Below are positions 37,866-49,668 of a DNA stretch of 64,000 bases, piece after piece. The position numbers were made by a program, and so were the translations under genes. Source of the DNA: Biscogniauxia marginata (taxonomy: Eukaryota; Ascomycota; Sordariomycetes; Xylariales; Xylariaceae); NCBI GenBank assembly GCA_022695795.1, contig MU404072.1, positions 373,864-437,863 on the forward strand. Direction: 5' to 3'. Positions within the stretch are counted from its first letter, which is position 1. Each line of letters starts with the position of its first letter. Below the pieces are notes generated by a model. That model worked only from the letters and a program-made list of their open reading frames with translations. It was not told where the DNA came from and did no database searches.

Positions 37866-40800
37866 TTACGTCGATGCCCCCATCGCCTCTCTCTCACTTA
37901 CACTCCCATTGGCCCGAAACACGGCCGTGTTGGCGTAACCATTAGTTGTGCCATTCGTGAGACTCTGGCTTAACTCTTCCTCTGGGATGAACTCCTTCTC
38001 CGCATTTGGGTCTACGCCATATCCACCGCCGCCCGGGGTCATAATTATGACCCGATCACCGGTGTTCATCTGCGTCGTAGCTCTGCCTCCCAGACTGATT
38101 TTCCTCGTGGTACCATCCTCGGGGTCTTTTCGGATCCAGAAGTTGATCCCCCTAGATCCTTCTCCACCTCCTGCCATACCGTACGGTGGGATAACTCGTC
38201 GCTCGGACAGGATACTGACTTGCATCGGACGGCGTAGCTCGATGTCTCTCACACAGCCGTCCCCACCACGTCTTCGACCAGCACCGCCGCTGCCCTTGCG
38301 GATAGAGAACTCGCGTAGAATGACCGGATAGCGCTTCTCGAAGGTCTCCGGATCTGTGATCCGCGTGTTCGTGATATTCGTATGGACGCCCGATTGACCA
38401 TCCCAAGTAGGACCAGCTCCAGCACCTCCGGCAATGGTCTCGTAGTAACCAAAGCCCTTGGTGATATTACCGCTCTCATCAGTACCACCATAGCCAAAAG
38501 TCAGGTTGTTGCATGTTCCTTGACTAGCCGCTGCCGCTCGGAAGGCCTTGAAGATGAGATCCACGATGCGTTGAGAAGTCTCGACGTTGGAACCCACAGT
38601 CGCGGCCTTGAGGCTAGGAGAGAGTAAGGTGTTTGGCGGGCAGTAGACCTCTATGGGTGCTAAACAGCCCTGGTTGAGCGGTATATCAGAAGATACCATA
38701 CATCTTAGGCAGTAGATAATTCCCGAATACATCACTGCGGATGGGGTGTTCTGCTTGAGCTTAGCACATGCCTGGCATATAGATGAACAATAATGCTTAC
38801 TAGATTGTTAAAAGCTTCTGGTCCAGTGCCAGTAAAGTCAAATTTTGCCGATCCGTCCTCGCCATTTATGGTAACCTCAAGTGCCAGTGGAGTACCATCG
38901 TCCAAGTAATCGACGGCCTTGAGCGGGTGCCCCCTGAATCGTTTGCTAAAGCCTTTTAGTAAGGTGCGTACACTCTCCTCGGCGTTCTTTTGAATAGCCT
39001 CCATGTAGAAACGCACGACCGGCCATGTGTACTCCTTGACGAGGGCTTGGATCAGGTGGATTCCGCGGTTATTCGCAGCGACAGAGGCCTTCAGGTCCGC
39101 GATGTTGTCCTTCAACGTTCGTGTACCGCTGCAGCCGGGGTACTGGCCAGGCTTAACATAGAGCTCTTCAATAAGTCCCTCCTCATCAAATACCCCTTCT
39201 TTAACCATCTTGAAGGACTCGATTGCGGCGCCCTCCTGCCAGAGCTCTGTAGAGTTAGGGGGCATAGAGCCAGCTAATATCCCACCAATATCCGCATGAT
39301 GGCCTAAAATAAAATTAGCGCAAGTAATAAATCCGAGTGTTATTTGGTCTCACCTCGATTGGCAACGAAGAATAGAATTTCCTTGGGATTCTCATTGTCG
39401 TCAAACACCGGTGTGGTGACCGTCAGATCCGGCAAGTGAGTTCCACCAGAACAAGGGTGATTCGAGAGGATCACGTCGCCTGGCTTCAGTCCGTCCGGGG
39501 CGTATTTCTCTGCTTGGTATTTAATTGCTGTGCTCATTGATCCCAGGTGACCGGGGATGTGTGGAGCATTAGCGACAAGGCCACCAGCGGCAGAGAAGAT
39601 AGCGCAGGAGTAATCAAGCCGCTCTTTGATGTTTGTCGAAATAGATGTTTTTTGTAGTGTTCTCCCCATCTGTGTATTGTTAGCATGTATTGTCCGCAAG
39701 CCGTCAAAACTGCATGACTTGGCTCACCTGTTCTGCGACAGACATGAACCGGTGCCCAAAAACGGACAACTGGATTGGATCGACGTCGTCAGTACCAACT
39801 GCTTTCTGCTTCGATGACACCAAGTCAAGGACTATGTGTTCATCTAAAACAGTTGCCTCACTATCCTCTTCAATAATGATAGTCTGAGTCGCGTCAACGG
39901 CAACGGCAGGCCCTCGTATCTTAGATCTCTTAGGTAAATCATCAATACGGAAGATTGCGGTGTCAACCCAGCCGCTTGACTGGAAGTAGACCTTATGGGA
40001 CGTTTTGGCTGCTGAGGATTGAATGATGGGAAACGTATCAGAGCCGTCGAGTTGGTCAAATGCGCTGGAAATTGGGACGTCCATTGCCTTGCCAATACTC
40101 CTGACACGGACATCGTCGACCAAAATATCTCGCTGTTGGCCAAAACCGAACTCCCTATGATGGCGCTCGACGAAAGCAGCGGCAAAATCACCGTCTGCCG
40201 GTCGTGAAATCATCAGGGCCGTATCGCTTCCCTTATATCTCATATTGAGGAAGTATTCGTGCTCGATGCGATGTACGGGAATGCCTTGTGATTCTAACTC
40301 GGTAGCAGCTTTTTTTGACATCGACTTGAACCGGTCGTCAATCTGGGGCCTTGCCTTAGAGTCGTACGTTGCCGCCTCCGGCTCTTGCTTTTCAACCACA
40401 ATGTCAGCAAGAGCCATGCCGAAGGCCGAGAGGATACTCGACAGTCGATGGATGAGAACTCGACGGATACCTAGATCCCTCGCGATCGCAACCGCATGTT
40501 GACCACCAGCGCCTCCAAAGCATGCCAGGTTATGAGCTCCTGTATCAAAGCCCCTGCCTTCGCTCAAGCTTCGAATCGGGCGGGCCATGGTCGCATTTGC
40601 AACCTCAATGAACCCCATGGCCACCTCTTCGGGAGTTAGCCGGTCATCACCGTGCTTCTCTACGTTAACGATATCGGTGAGCTTCAGGAACTCCTTCTGA
40701 ACTCTCTGGAGGTCTAGTTTGCGGGGGAAGCTGTCCGGTAGAATGCGGCCCAAGAAACAGTTGGCATCTGTGATGGTCAATGGACCGCCATTTCCATAGC

Positions 40801-42057
40801 AAGCCGGGCCGGGGTATGCGCCTGCTGATTCAGGCCCGACCTTGAAGAGGCCATTACTCCAGAATAATATCGAACCACCTCCAGCTGCGACAGTGTTGAC
40901 ATCTAGCTGTGGACTCTGGATCGAGATCTCTGCGGTTGTGCTTTCAAAGACGTGTTCCAATGCGCCACCATAGCGAGATACGTCCGTACTCGTTCCGCCC
41001 ATGTCAAAACCGAGAACGGGTGTGCCCTCGGCCGGATCGTAACAAGTCTTAGCATATCCAACTACACCACCGGCTGGCCCGGATAGTATAGCACGCAATC
41101 CGGTGAACTCGGTGAATTTTACCAAGCCGCCGTGAGACTGAGACAACAATAGCTTGTTTGAGTGGTCATCTTTCAGTTCACCTTTGAATCCTCGTCGGAA
41201 TTGTTCAAGGTAGTTTGAAGTGATGGGAGATAGGTAAGCATCGGCCACCGAGGACTGAGCCCGAGGCACCAGTTTGATCATGCTCTGTAATTGTGAGGAA
41301 AGCGAAACCTTGAATCCCATCTCCTGAGCAAGCTGACCGATGGCTAATTCATGGTCGGGGAAGTTGTAAGAGTGCATAAGAGCGACAGCCAAACTCCGAA
41401 AGCCATCGTCCCATAATGTTTGAAGATTTTCCTTTATAAGCGCCAAGTCAGGTTTCTTGAGGATGCGAAGAGGTTCCCCTGTCAATCCCTTTAATAGTGA
41501 TGGGTCGCTGTCGACGTCAATCGGTTGAGGTTCAGGGTCCTCTGAGAATCCCTCGACGGTGACTCGCTCATCCACTTCGACAACTGTCTCGTAGAGCTTA
41601 TCTAACTTCCGTACTGAGAGATCAAATAATTTCGGCCGGGATTGGTTACCGATAACTAGGAGATCTCTGAATCCTTTGGTGATAAGTAGTGCTGTCCTCT
41701 CCCCCTTTCGTTCGAGTAACGCATTGGTGGCAACAGTTGTGCCCATACGAATGCTTTCCACTGGTGTAAGATCCAACGGGGTTCCTTGAGGGATAGGCTT
41801 TCCGGTCGCTTTTTCTAAGATCTGTCTTATCCCTTCTGTAGGTGCATCTTCGTATTCGTCCGGACACACCGAAAGAAGTTTAAAGACGACATCGTCGCTA
41901 TTGCCTGGTATGTGTGCCCAGCTTTCCAAAATGTTAGCTATGCATTCAGGGGCAAAGTAAAGGGGCATTAGCGCAACTTGCCGTATACTTACAAATCGCA
42001 AAATGTTCCGCCCCGGTCAATCGCGATTCTGATCCCTTCTTGTGAAATTGATGGCAT
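37866..42057 (-). CDS. 5-oxoprolinase (ATP-hydrolysing), hydantoinase A/B family
   Basis: Five exons (42057-41993, 41921-39728, 39669-39354, 39303-38801, 38750-37866) encode 1320 residues, the usual length of eukaryotic OXP. The N-terminus holds DRGGTFCD (14-21), followed by [20 protein letters not shown]. Hydantoinase A contains the nucleotide-binding [16 protein letters not shown] with D328. ARGLS-like and [16 protein letters not shown] segments follow. Hydantoinase B begins about residue 745 with QTSIST-like [16 protein letters not shown] and continues through [43 protein letters not shown] and [10 protein letters not shown]. Splice junctions such as [11 protein letters not shown] and AEQ/MGRTLQ confirm the model. 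The enzyme opens 5-oxo-L-proline to L-glutamate using ATP, in the cytosol. A related hydantoinase activity cannot be excluded. It shares a 629-bp divergent promoter with the permease gene. Confidence 0.9.
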
Positions 42058-42686
42058 GGTTTATGATGTTCTTATCGTGAGGCTTGGAAACGAAAGATAA
42101 CAACCTGGAAGGTCACTTGATTCTTCGATGTAAACCTCTTTAAGTATGCACATTATTAGTCTTGACTATCGGCTCGAGATTCCGAGACGACATAGAATAC
42201 ACCATCGTAGCCGTCATACGAGCAGATCTGCCGGCAAATATCATCCCATGCCGGCCCGACCTAGCTCATATAGAGAGTATACACTCTAAACCGTAGTAGG
42301 CGGACTCAGGTCCGTGTAACTTTCGATCGGCATCTCAACTTTGAGCCGAGTGTGCTCCATGTCAGACACGATAGCGGACTGTCTTGGGCTGCACCAAATT
42401 TAAAGCTGGGCGCGATCGTGATTAGTCAATGTGATCACCAAAGACCCGCCCATATCGTCTTCAAGTCGATAGGGAACATGGGGGACTCCACCTAGCGTAC
42501 TACGATATCACTGATTATCTATCTATATCAGAGTGTCAATAATGGGCTGTATTTCTATTCTTAAAGACGGAAGTAAGTTAGAGTTCCAGATGCTCAGGAG
42601 AAAAGCAGTCATTTCCTTCTTGCCACATTATCTGTCCCTTGGTCTATCTAGACATCATAGCCTGTATACTAGGTGTCATAGTCACC
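42058..42686. promoter_or_regulatory. Divergent promoter with CGG palindromes and GATA sites
   Basis: The start codons of the 5-oxoprolinase and permease genes face away from each other across 629 bp. It contains the perfect palindrome CGGAC-N4-GTCCG at 42301-42314 and a CGG-N9-CCG inverted pair at 42170-42184, both shaped like Zn2Cys6 dimer sites. HGATAR sites lie at 42072-42077 (minus), 42096-42101 (plus) and 42515-42520 (minus), which could respond to AreA-type nitrogen regulators. Function is inferred from motif shape and position. Confidence 0.5.
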
Positions 42687-44488
42687 ATGGAAGTCACAAG
42701 CAAGAACCTTGGCCAAGACCTAGAGCCCATCGCGGCCGTCAAATCGGATCATGAAGGGGAAGCTCTTCCACAGCTTGACCCCATCAAGGAGGCAAAGATG
42801 ATCCGGAAATTCGATGTAAGGAAATGAGGTATGAGACCAAAAGTTCGCGATTGTTAACCATGGCGATAGTTCTATGCGATTGGTCTCCTGGGGATCTTAT
42901 ACATGCTAGCAAACTTAGATAGGTCAGTGTGCGAAAAGGGGGAGGAGACGGTATCATTACTAATGGAACTATAGGAGCAATATAGGCAATGCCCAGATCG
43001 CCGGTCTTCCCGAATCCATCGGGCTTGTCGGTAACCAGTACGGGACTGCTGTGACTCTTCTTTATGCGACTTACGTACCCTTCGAAGGTCCCGTAGCTGT
43101 TATCCTTAAAATTATCGGTCCCAAGTATCTCCTTACATTCTGTTGCTTCTCCTGGTAAGCCGACGACAGCAGAGATGAAACTTCTCGTACTAATTCAGTC
43201 CACTAGGGGAATGGTTTGCCTGTTTACTGGCTTTATAGAGAACTGGAAGGGCCTTTATACTTGCCGGATGTTGATTGGACTATTTGAGGCTGGATTGATA
43301 CCCTGCATCAATGTGTATATCGGAATGGTATACAAGAAGTCGGAAAGGGGTAAAAGGTACATTAACTTTCAGACTATTAAACCCCATTACTAATGTCTCT
43401 CGCGCAGGTCCTCCATAATCTTCGCGTTCAGTGCCCTGGCCAGTGCCTTTGGAGGCATATTTGCGTATGCCCTAACGCAAATTGAAACGGGAACATACTT
43501 TTCCTCGTGGCGGTCCCTTTTCATCGTTGAAGGCATAATCACTGTCCTGGTCTGCCCAGCTTTCTTCTTTCTCTTCCCAGACTCTCCCACAACAGCCTGG
43601 TTCCTTACAGCGGAAGAGAAAGAGATGATGAAACTGCGTTATGAGCTAAACCCACACTGGGGTGTCGATGAGGAGTTTAGCTGGAAAGCAGTGCGCGCTG
43701 CTCTGACTGATCCGAAATTCTATGCCTTGTAGGTGGATATGTTTTGAAATTCGCACTATTGGTTGAAGATGTGCTGATTATGATCAAGTTGGATCTTCCA
43801 ATTCTCAGTTGATGTCTCATTATACGGCTTCACGACGTTCTTGCCCGCAATTATCAAGGGTCTTGGATATACTTCCATCACAGCCAACCTCTTGACGGTT
43901 CCCATCTATTTCTGGGGACTAATTACCTTTCTATTTACCGCCTATATGTCGGACAGAATGGCCAACCGCGGCTTCTGGATTGGCGGACCCCTGCTCTGTC
44001 TCATTATCGGGTACGCGATATTGATCTCAGTAGATAATCTAGGGGTCCGATATTTTGCTTGTTTCAGTAAGCCGCCCACAACACATACCGGTCTAGATAT
44101 TCGATCATGGCACTAATATGAAGTAGTCACTGTCATGGGCATCTACCCAACAACAGGAATGAGCTTGATGTGGCTAAGTGATAATGTCTCTCAACATTTC
44201 AAGCGTGCAACGATGGTGGGAGGCACGCTTACTTTAGGAAATACTGCTGGAGTGGCAGTTGGTCAGATCTTCACATCATCAGATAGCCCGAGATATATCC
44301 GAGGTCTCTCTATCTCGATGGGTTTAGCTGCTGTCGCCTTGGCTATGGTGGCGTCTCTAATGATTGGCATGCACGTCGTAAACAAGAAGCGCGATGCTAA
44401 GATCAAGAGCGCAAGGGACGCTGGAAGCCCGTTGCCCCATTGCCCTGAAAAAGGCGACTACGATGTCCATTTCCGATACAGCTTGTAA
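42687..44488 (+). CDS. MFS permease, Dal5/Tna1 (anion:cation symporter) family
   Basis: Seven exons (42687-42815, 42870-42922, 42975-43154, 43207-43356, 43408-43728, 43789-44066, 44127-44488) give 490 residues with about 12 transmembrane helices. The joined sequence runs KFDFYAIGLLGILYMLANLD, RSNIGNAQIAGLPE and LYATYVPFEGPVAV. FTGFIENWKGLYTCRMLIG, LFEAGLIPCINVYI and FPDSPTTAWFLTAEEKEMM follow. These are the hallmarks of the allantoate/nicotinate/vitamin permease group. Family members take up organic anions with protons at the plasma membrane. The start was chosen for its strong context (GTCACCATGG); an in-frame ATG at 42639 is possible. The fifth intron (43729-43788) ends in CAAG rather than the nearer CTCAG because only that choice keeps frame (WIFQFSVDVSLYGF). 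Position next to 5-oxoprolinase suggests 5-oxoproline or a related acid as substrate, which is inference. Confidence 0.87.
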
Positions 44489-44959
44489 ACAAAAGGGGGA
44501 TACGAAGGGTGCGGGTGTGATGCCGATAAGACCAGATAGCTTATCTTGCATTAATTGTAAGGTAGTGTAAGCCTACCAGATAGTATATTACTACCCTTAC
44601 TTGCATGCATATAGGCGTGGAACGTAATAGTATTTGATATGAACCCAGGAACAGGCGATAAAGATAGATAACTAGCTGTTATCAGATACCGCATGTCAGG
44701 GGCCCCCTACATTTACCCCATGGTCTAGCACCGAGTTGGTAGTTTAGCGTCGGGGGTCGACGCGGGTATTATTCCAATGGCACATCCCCAAGCCTTTTGC
44801 CTTGTTTGAGGAGTCTGCTTGAAAGGTTAGATAGACTTCATTCATTAGATAGCTTCTTCACCTCGTCCAAGAAAGCTAGTAATCAATCTACTTTCGTTTC
44901 GTTTCATGGACTATTAATCATAACAACTTATCGCCTCCCCCAGATACACTTAGCCAAGG
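44489..44959. promoter_or_regulatory. Spacer and promoter of the Zn2Cys6 gene
   Basis: The 470 bp between two plus-strand genes holds the permease 3' end and the regulator promoter. HGATAR-type GATAAAG/AGATAA sequences lie near 44657-44668. No clear CGG palindrome is seen. Confidence 0.35.
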
Positions 44960-47396
44960 ATGCCTTCATCAGAAGTTGATGGGGATAGTACTGGCTCTCC
45001 GAGGCCGGCAAAACGGCCCAAGCGAAGCTATGTTGCGTGTAGGTAAGTAGATATAAGCCCCTTTGTACAGGATAAGGACCAATCTCTTCTTACAGTCGGT
45101 GTCATACTCAAAAGACCAAGTGCACGGGAGACAAGCCTTGCCGCGGTTGTATAAGATCCGGCAATGGCTCTGGATGCACGTATCCCAATCGCGAGCGCAA
45201 AGTCACAGTCTTAGAAAGGTGACGCCCCATGTCCATGCATGGATAGTTTCTCACCATGCATTTCCGCAACCTCGATATCACGTCGACTGACAAAGACATC
45301 CAGCTATATCGACAAGCTCGAAGCCGAGAATGCTCAGCTCAAAAAAGCTGCTCATGCTGTGATACCGCTACCTAGTCCGACTGTGACAGAACAGCTCGCC
45401 AGTGCTCCAAGCACCACAGCTACCGATCACGCTGATAATACCAGCGATGAAGATGAAGCTACTGCTGATGTCGCGAACCCGCTCCTCGAGAACCGGGTCT
45501 TGTCAGAGAAAGATGGCACTTCATCCAAACCAGTCTACATCGGCGGCGCCGCATGCACAGCATTCGCTACCCGCCTCAGTTCAAATGCTCCCGATAGTGA
45601 ACTGAGGAAGTCACCGCACATGATTCCGATGGTCAAGCACCCCAGTCTCTCTCGCTCGATCGATGCGCCGTACATATTACCTAGTCGCGCTTACACCCAA
45701 GTCCTTGTACAAGTCGTCCTGCGATTTGTCGGACACGATTGGCATTTACTGAGAAAGAAGTCCTTTCTTGAACAAGTTGACCAAGTTTACCGCGAGCCCG
45801 GCAAAGCAAACCCTATGGTGGTCTGCCGGCTATTCGTGGTTTTGGCATTAGGCGAACTGTACCTCAAAAGGACTGGATCCGATGACCAAGGGGAAAGAAA
45901 GGTCCCAGGGACGCACTTTTTCCTTCAGGCAGTATCATTATTCCAAGAAAAGTACGAAGAGCCCGATGTCGAATATATCGAGACGCTTCTCCTGCTGGTA
46001 CGTCTATTTTCTATGTATCTGAAGTTATAGGGTCAAAAACTGCGCGTTGAAATCTTCACGAAGCATCTATTTACCTGGAATCTTTCCCGAACACAACTAA
46101 CAGTCATAGTCGTTTTATTCACATGCACTGAACCGGAAGAATACCGCGTACACATACGCCGGCCTAGCACTACGTCTCAGCGTCACACTTGGGCTTCACC
46201 GCAATATCTCATATGATCCCAGTATAAGTCCAGTAGAGATTGAGAATCGTAGGCGAGTCTGGTGGACCGTTTACGCCTTTGATCGATTATGCAGCTCAAA
46301 GCTTGGACATGCCCCAATGATTCGGGACGAGGATATCGATGCCCCCTTACCTTCTTCCGATGGCTTATCTGCAGAAGACGCAGATGATTTTGTGGACGCC
46401 AAGCAGCTCATTGCTAATATACAACTCGCTCGCATTATGGGGTCTATCTTAAGTCTTATCTATGGCGCCGCAACCCAACGACCAAAAGACTTTGTCCGAA
46501 GTGTCCACACCATCCTTAATAGTCTCAAACAATGGGAAACCAAATTGCCCGTTGAGCTCAAGCTAGATCACAATCGATTCCCCTCGTATGGTTCGCGTTC
46601 TGTTGCTTCTTTGCGGCTGCATTTCAACCAGGTCAGCACACAGCATATTGATGTATGGGGATAAAACTAACAGATGTAGTGTATTATTCTTACGACTCGT
46701 CCCGTCTTACTTCATGTTTTCAATTATCACGTGAAGTGCGACCAGACCACGAGCTCGAAGCCGCCAAACAAGCCGCTGTCACCTATGACAATAGCTTTAA
46801 GTGAAGCGTGCATCTATGCTGCGAGAGCATCGGCAAACCTCCTTGGCCAGTTATGGGCGGATGGAAACATTGCCACATTTGGCTATTTCGACGCACAATT
46901 TACATTCTCTTCCACGGTCGTTTTGATGATGTCGGATGCACTTCGATCAAATCAGTCCGACAGCGATGCAATTACTCTCTCGTTGGCTCTCCTACAGTCG
47001 ATGGTTGACGACGGAAATTTACCGGCTCGAGAGTTTCACGAACGATTGACTGCGGTAAGGAAAGATGTCGATAAGATGAAGACGTCAAGTGCTGGCCTTC
47101 TGTCGGGTTCAATGAGAGGTTACGTGACCTCAACGGGTACTTTCGCAGCCAATGTAACCCGTGATACCAGAGGAGAGATACGACTAGATAATGGTGCGCC
47201 TCCCACGACACCGAGAAGCTGGACAGACTCGATTCCTCAGGGCGGCCAACCTCTATCGAGTGCACCGCTTGATGCTCCGTTTCTACAGGACTTTCTTGGA
47301 AATTTTGATGATTCGTGGAGTCCTGTTGGTCTGGATACGCCTTCCCACGAATACAACGAATGGTCCCTTGCTATGGATAATACTAATTTCCTGTGA
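44960..47396 (+). CDS. Zn(II)2Cys6 transcription factor
   Basis: Five exons (44960-45042, 45096-45218, 45304-45997, 46110-46631, 46680-47396) encode 712 residues. The binuclear cluster spans the first splice junction and reads ACSRCHTQKTKCTGDKPCRGC followed by IRSGNGSGC, a C-x2-C-x6-C-x5-C-x2-C-x8-C pattern. Basic residues (RPAKRPKRSY) precede it. The linker and a coiled dimerisation helix (TVLESYIDKLEAENAQLKKA) follow. The fungal_trans regulatory domain covers about 180-500 (LLLLSFYSHALNRKNTAYTY, TLGLHRN, RRRVWWTVYAFDRLCSSKLG, then LHFNQCIILTTRPVLLH). The C-terminus is acidic (LDTPSHEYNEWSLAMDN), as in activation domains. It most plausibly regulates the neighbouring catabolic genes. The second intron acceptor at 45303 was chosen because it yields VLESYIDKLE in frame. 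Confidence 0.88.
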
Positions 47397-47571
47397 TGAT
47401 GATCATAGCTCATGCCAACCAAGTATTTATTAAAGACTTGGTAAATCTTTGGTACAGAGCTTAGCATCGGGAATAAAATTTCTTATGGATAAGGGAAATT
47501 AATGAGGAGTACCGGCAAAAGTAACATCATGTGTGGTAAAAGGTATCTGATTTCTGAAAAGGCTAGATTAG

Positions 47572-48618
47572 CTATGTATAGTTTCGGTTGACCAACGTCA
47601 CTTTATTTATGTCTCCAAAGAAAAATTCGTCAAGGTTTCTAAGGTTCACTTTATCAAAGTTAGCCCAGGTTGTCTGTGACGCGACACCGATATGCGGGAG
47701 AATGGTGGTCCGGTAGTCGTCTTTGAGCCGAGGATTGACCCCTGGCTCATTGGCGTGCACATCGAGGCCGATTCCGACTACCTGACCCCTATTCATCGCA
47801 TCCAGCAAGGCCTCTTCATCAATCAGCCCTCCTCGCGCGATATTCACAATCCTAATCTTCCTATCTTTCACCCGTGCTAGCAACTCAGTGGAAATCATGT
47901 GTTTCGTCTCTTTGGTCAGAGGACATGCGAGGCAAATGCAGTCGGCGACATCCACGAGAGACTCAAGCGAATCGTGGAATGTTGCTCCTTCGGGTGACTT
48001 GGCTTCAAGGTCGGTCCTTGGTTTTCGATTGTGATAGTGGATTTTCATGTCGAGCGCATATGCTGCCTTTCGAGCGATGGCGATACCAATATCACCGAGC
48101 CCGACTATACCTAGGACCTGCCCGCATGGCTCAATAGCCATCGTCCCGATTTCCCTGCTGCTCATCCACCGGTCGGTTCGAGTATAGTTCTCCGCTAATG
48201 TGAAATACCGGTACACGTTCAAAATAAGATGAAGTGCTGTATTTGCGACCGGCTCTGTGCAGGTATCCGGAGTGTTGGCATATGAGATTCCCCTCTTCGT
48301 GATCGCTTGTATATCCGCAGCATCGTACCCGTGCCCACTACAGCCTATGAACTTCAATGATGGGGGGAATAGCTCAACCGGCCGCCCTCGGAACAGCTGG
48401 TGGTGGGCAAAATCGCCAGCCTTCAGCCATCCCGTGCGCAAGATAGCATTGATATTCGAATAGGGGCCCCCAGGCTTGAGCCGCTCGCAAAAATCATCGA
48501 CTGTCTTGCAGTCATAATGAATCACATTGAATCTTGAGAGCACCTGACGCCACTCTGGAGTATCACCTCCTCGAACGCTGGAGAGGACCAGCAGCACTGT
48601 AGGCTTCTCAATTATCAT
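47572..48618 (-). CDS. D-isomer-specific 2-hydroxyacid dehydrogenase
   Basis: Intronless, 348 residues, the usual size. The NAD(P)-binding Rossmann motif GLGDIG lies at 173-178 within QVLGIVGLGDIGIAIARKA. The catalytic triad is present: Arg262 in NIARGG, Glu291 in ANEPG and His309 in LPHIG. The ligand-binding N-terminal segment has FIGCSGHGYDAADI, and NTPDTCTEPVANTALHLIL precedes the nucleotide domain. Arg200-201 in NRKPRTD, after the second strand, favours NADPH. Members reduce glyoxylate, hydroxypyruvate or branched 2-oxoacids. The 3' end faces that of the Zn2Cys6 gene with only 175 bp between (convergent). In the cluster it could act on 2-oxoacids made by the aminotransferase. The exact substrate is unknown. 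Confidence 0.9.
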   Translation of the reverse strand: MIIEKPTVLLVLSSVRGGDTPEWRQVLSRFNVIHYDCKTVDDFCERLKPGGPYSNINAILRTGWLKAGDFAHHQLFRGRPVELFPPSLKFIGCSGHGYDAADIQAITKRGISYANTPDTCTEPVANTALHLILNVYRYFTLAENYTRTDRWMSSREIGTMAIEPCGQVLGIVGLGDIGIAIARKAAYALDMKIHYHNRKPRTDLEAKSPEGATFHDSLESLVDVADCICLACPLTKETKHMISTELLARVKDRKIRIVNIARGGLIDEEALLDAMNRGQVVGIGLDVHANEPGVNPRLKDDYRTTILPHIGVASQTTWANFDKVNLRNLDEFFFGDINKVTLVNRNYT

Positions 48619-49668
48619 AGCTTGTGTTTATGAAAGTCTAGGCAAACCGATCTGGGCTGGCTTGATTCAGGTTATGGTCAATCTTTCGTAGTGGTAGTCC
48701 AGTATGAATTCACTCCGATGCCGGTGCCGGTGAGTTATTATAAGTTCTTGGTATAGGCATATGAAAGAGAACCTTCTATATTTTTCTCATACTGTAACCG
48801 ATTTCATAATCTAATCTATACAATTGATATGCCTTGGCTATTCACATTTTCCCTATTTTATATAATAATCACTAAGATCGGCTAATGATGATGCAAGCCG
48901 ATCGCTGGAATCTCTGAACCAATTCCCCACAGTATATGAATGTAGAACGGATATATTCGTTCTGTATAAGCTCAACCGAAACTGTTATTTTTACTGTGCT
49001 TCTCGTTATTTGCACCTGGTTCCTCACACACTGGCCATATATGGGATAGACAGCTGCAATACCTGTTTTGTAGTACATAGCACACCTTAATTGAAGTCAC
49101 TCTTTTATCTGCGATAATCGCCTCAATTGCAGTTACAAGGCGTTCGCGTCTATTGCTTAAATGCCTATTTTTATTTACTTCGATGTCACGAAACTTGCAA
49201 CGAAAATCGCGAATAACTTGGGAATAACCTCGTGATAAATAGGGGCTACCTTTATTACCCCCTTATTACTTTCCCTATTACTGCCTACTAGTGCTGTTAA
49301 TAATGACTGTATATCGAACACACCTCAACTGACATTAAGCAAACAGTAATACCATAGGTAGGTTACTTTTTCTAAAATGATAGGTAGGTACTTTCATTAA
49401 CAAAATATGCTTGTGGAGTTCCGTTGTGGAAAGTGAGGGTGGTAAGGTACAACGAGTTCAGGAAGCACGCTCTAGCATACATATCAAGTTATGTTTATAC
49501 TACTCGACAAGAGCCTAATTTAAATAGATATATTTATACAAGAGAGAAAGAAAACCTGACAGGAATTCATCTCAACTTCCCCCCAGTACATGAACGAATG
49601 TGTTGACGGAAATTAACCTCAAACGAACGAATTCCAGGTTGACTCTAGATAGACCAAAACTTATGCTT
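48619..49668. other. Intergenic, no gene seen
   Basis: The first few hundred bases are the promoter of the dehydrogenase. The rest is AT-leaning DNA with short ORFs only. Confidence 0.4.
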
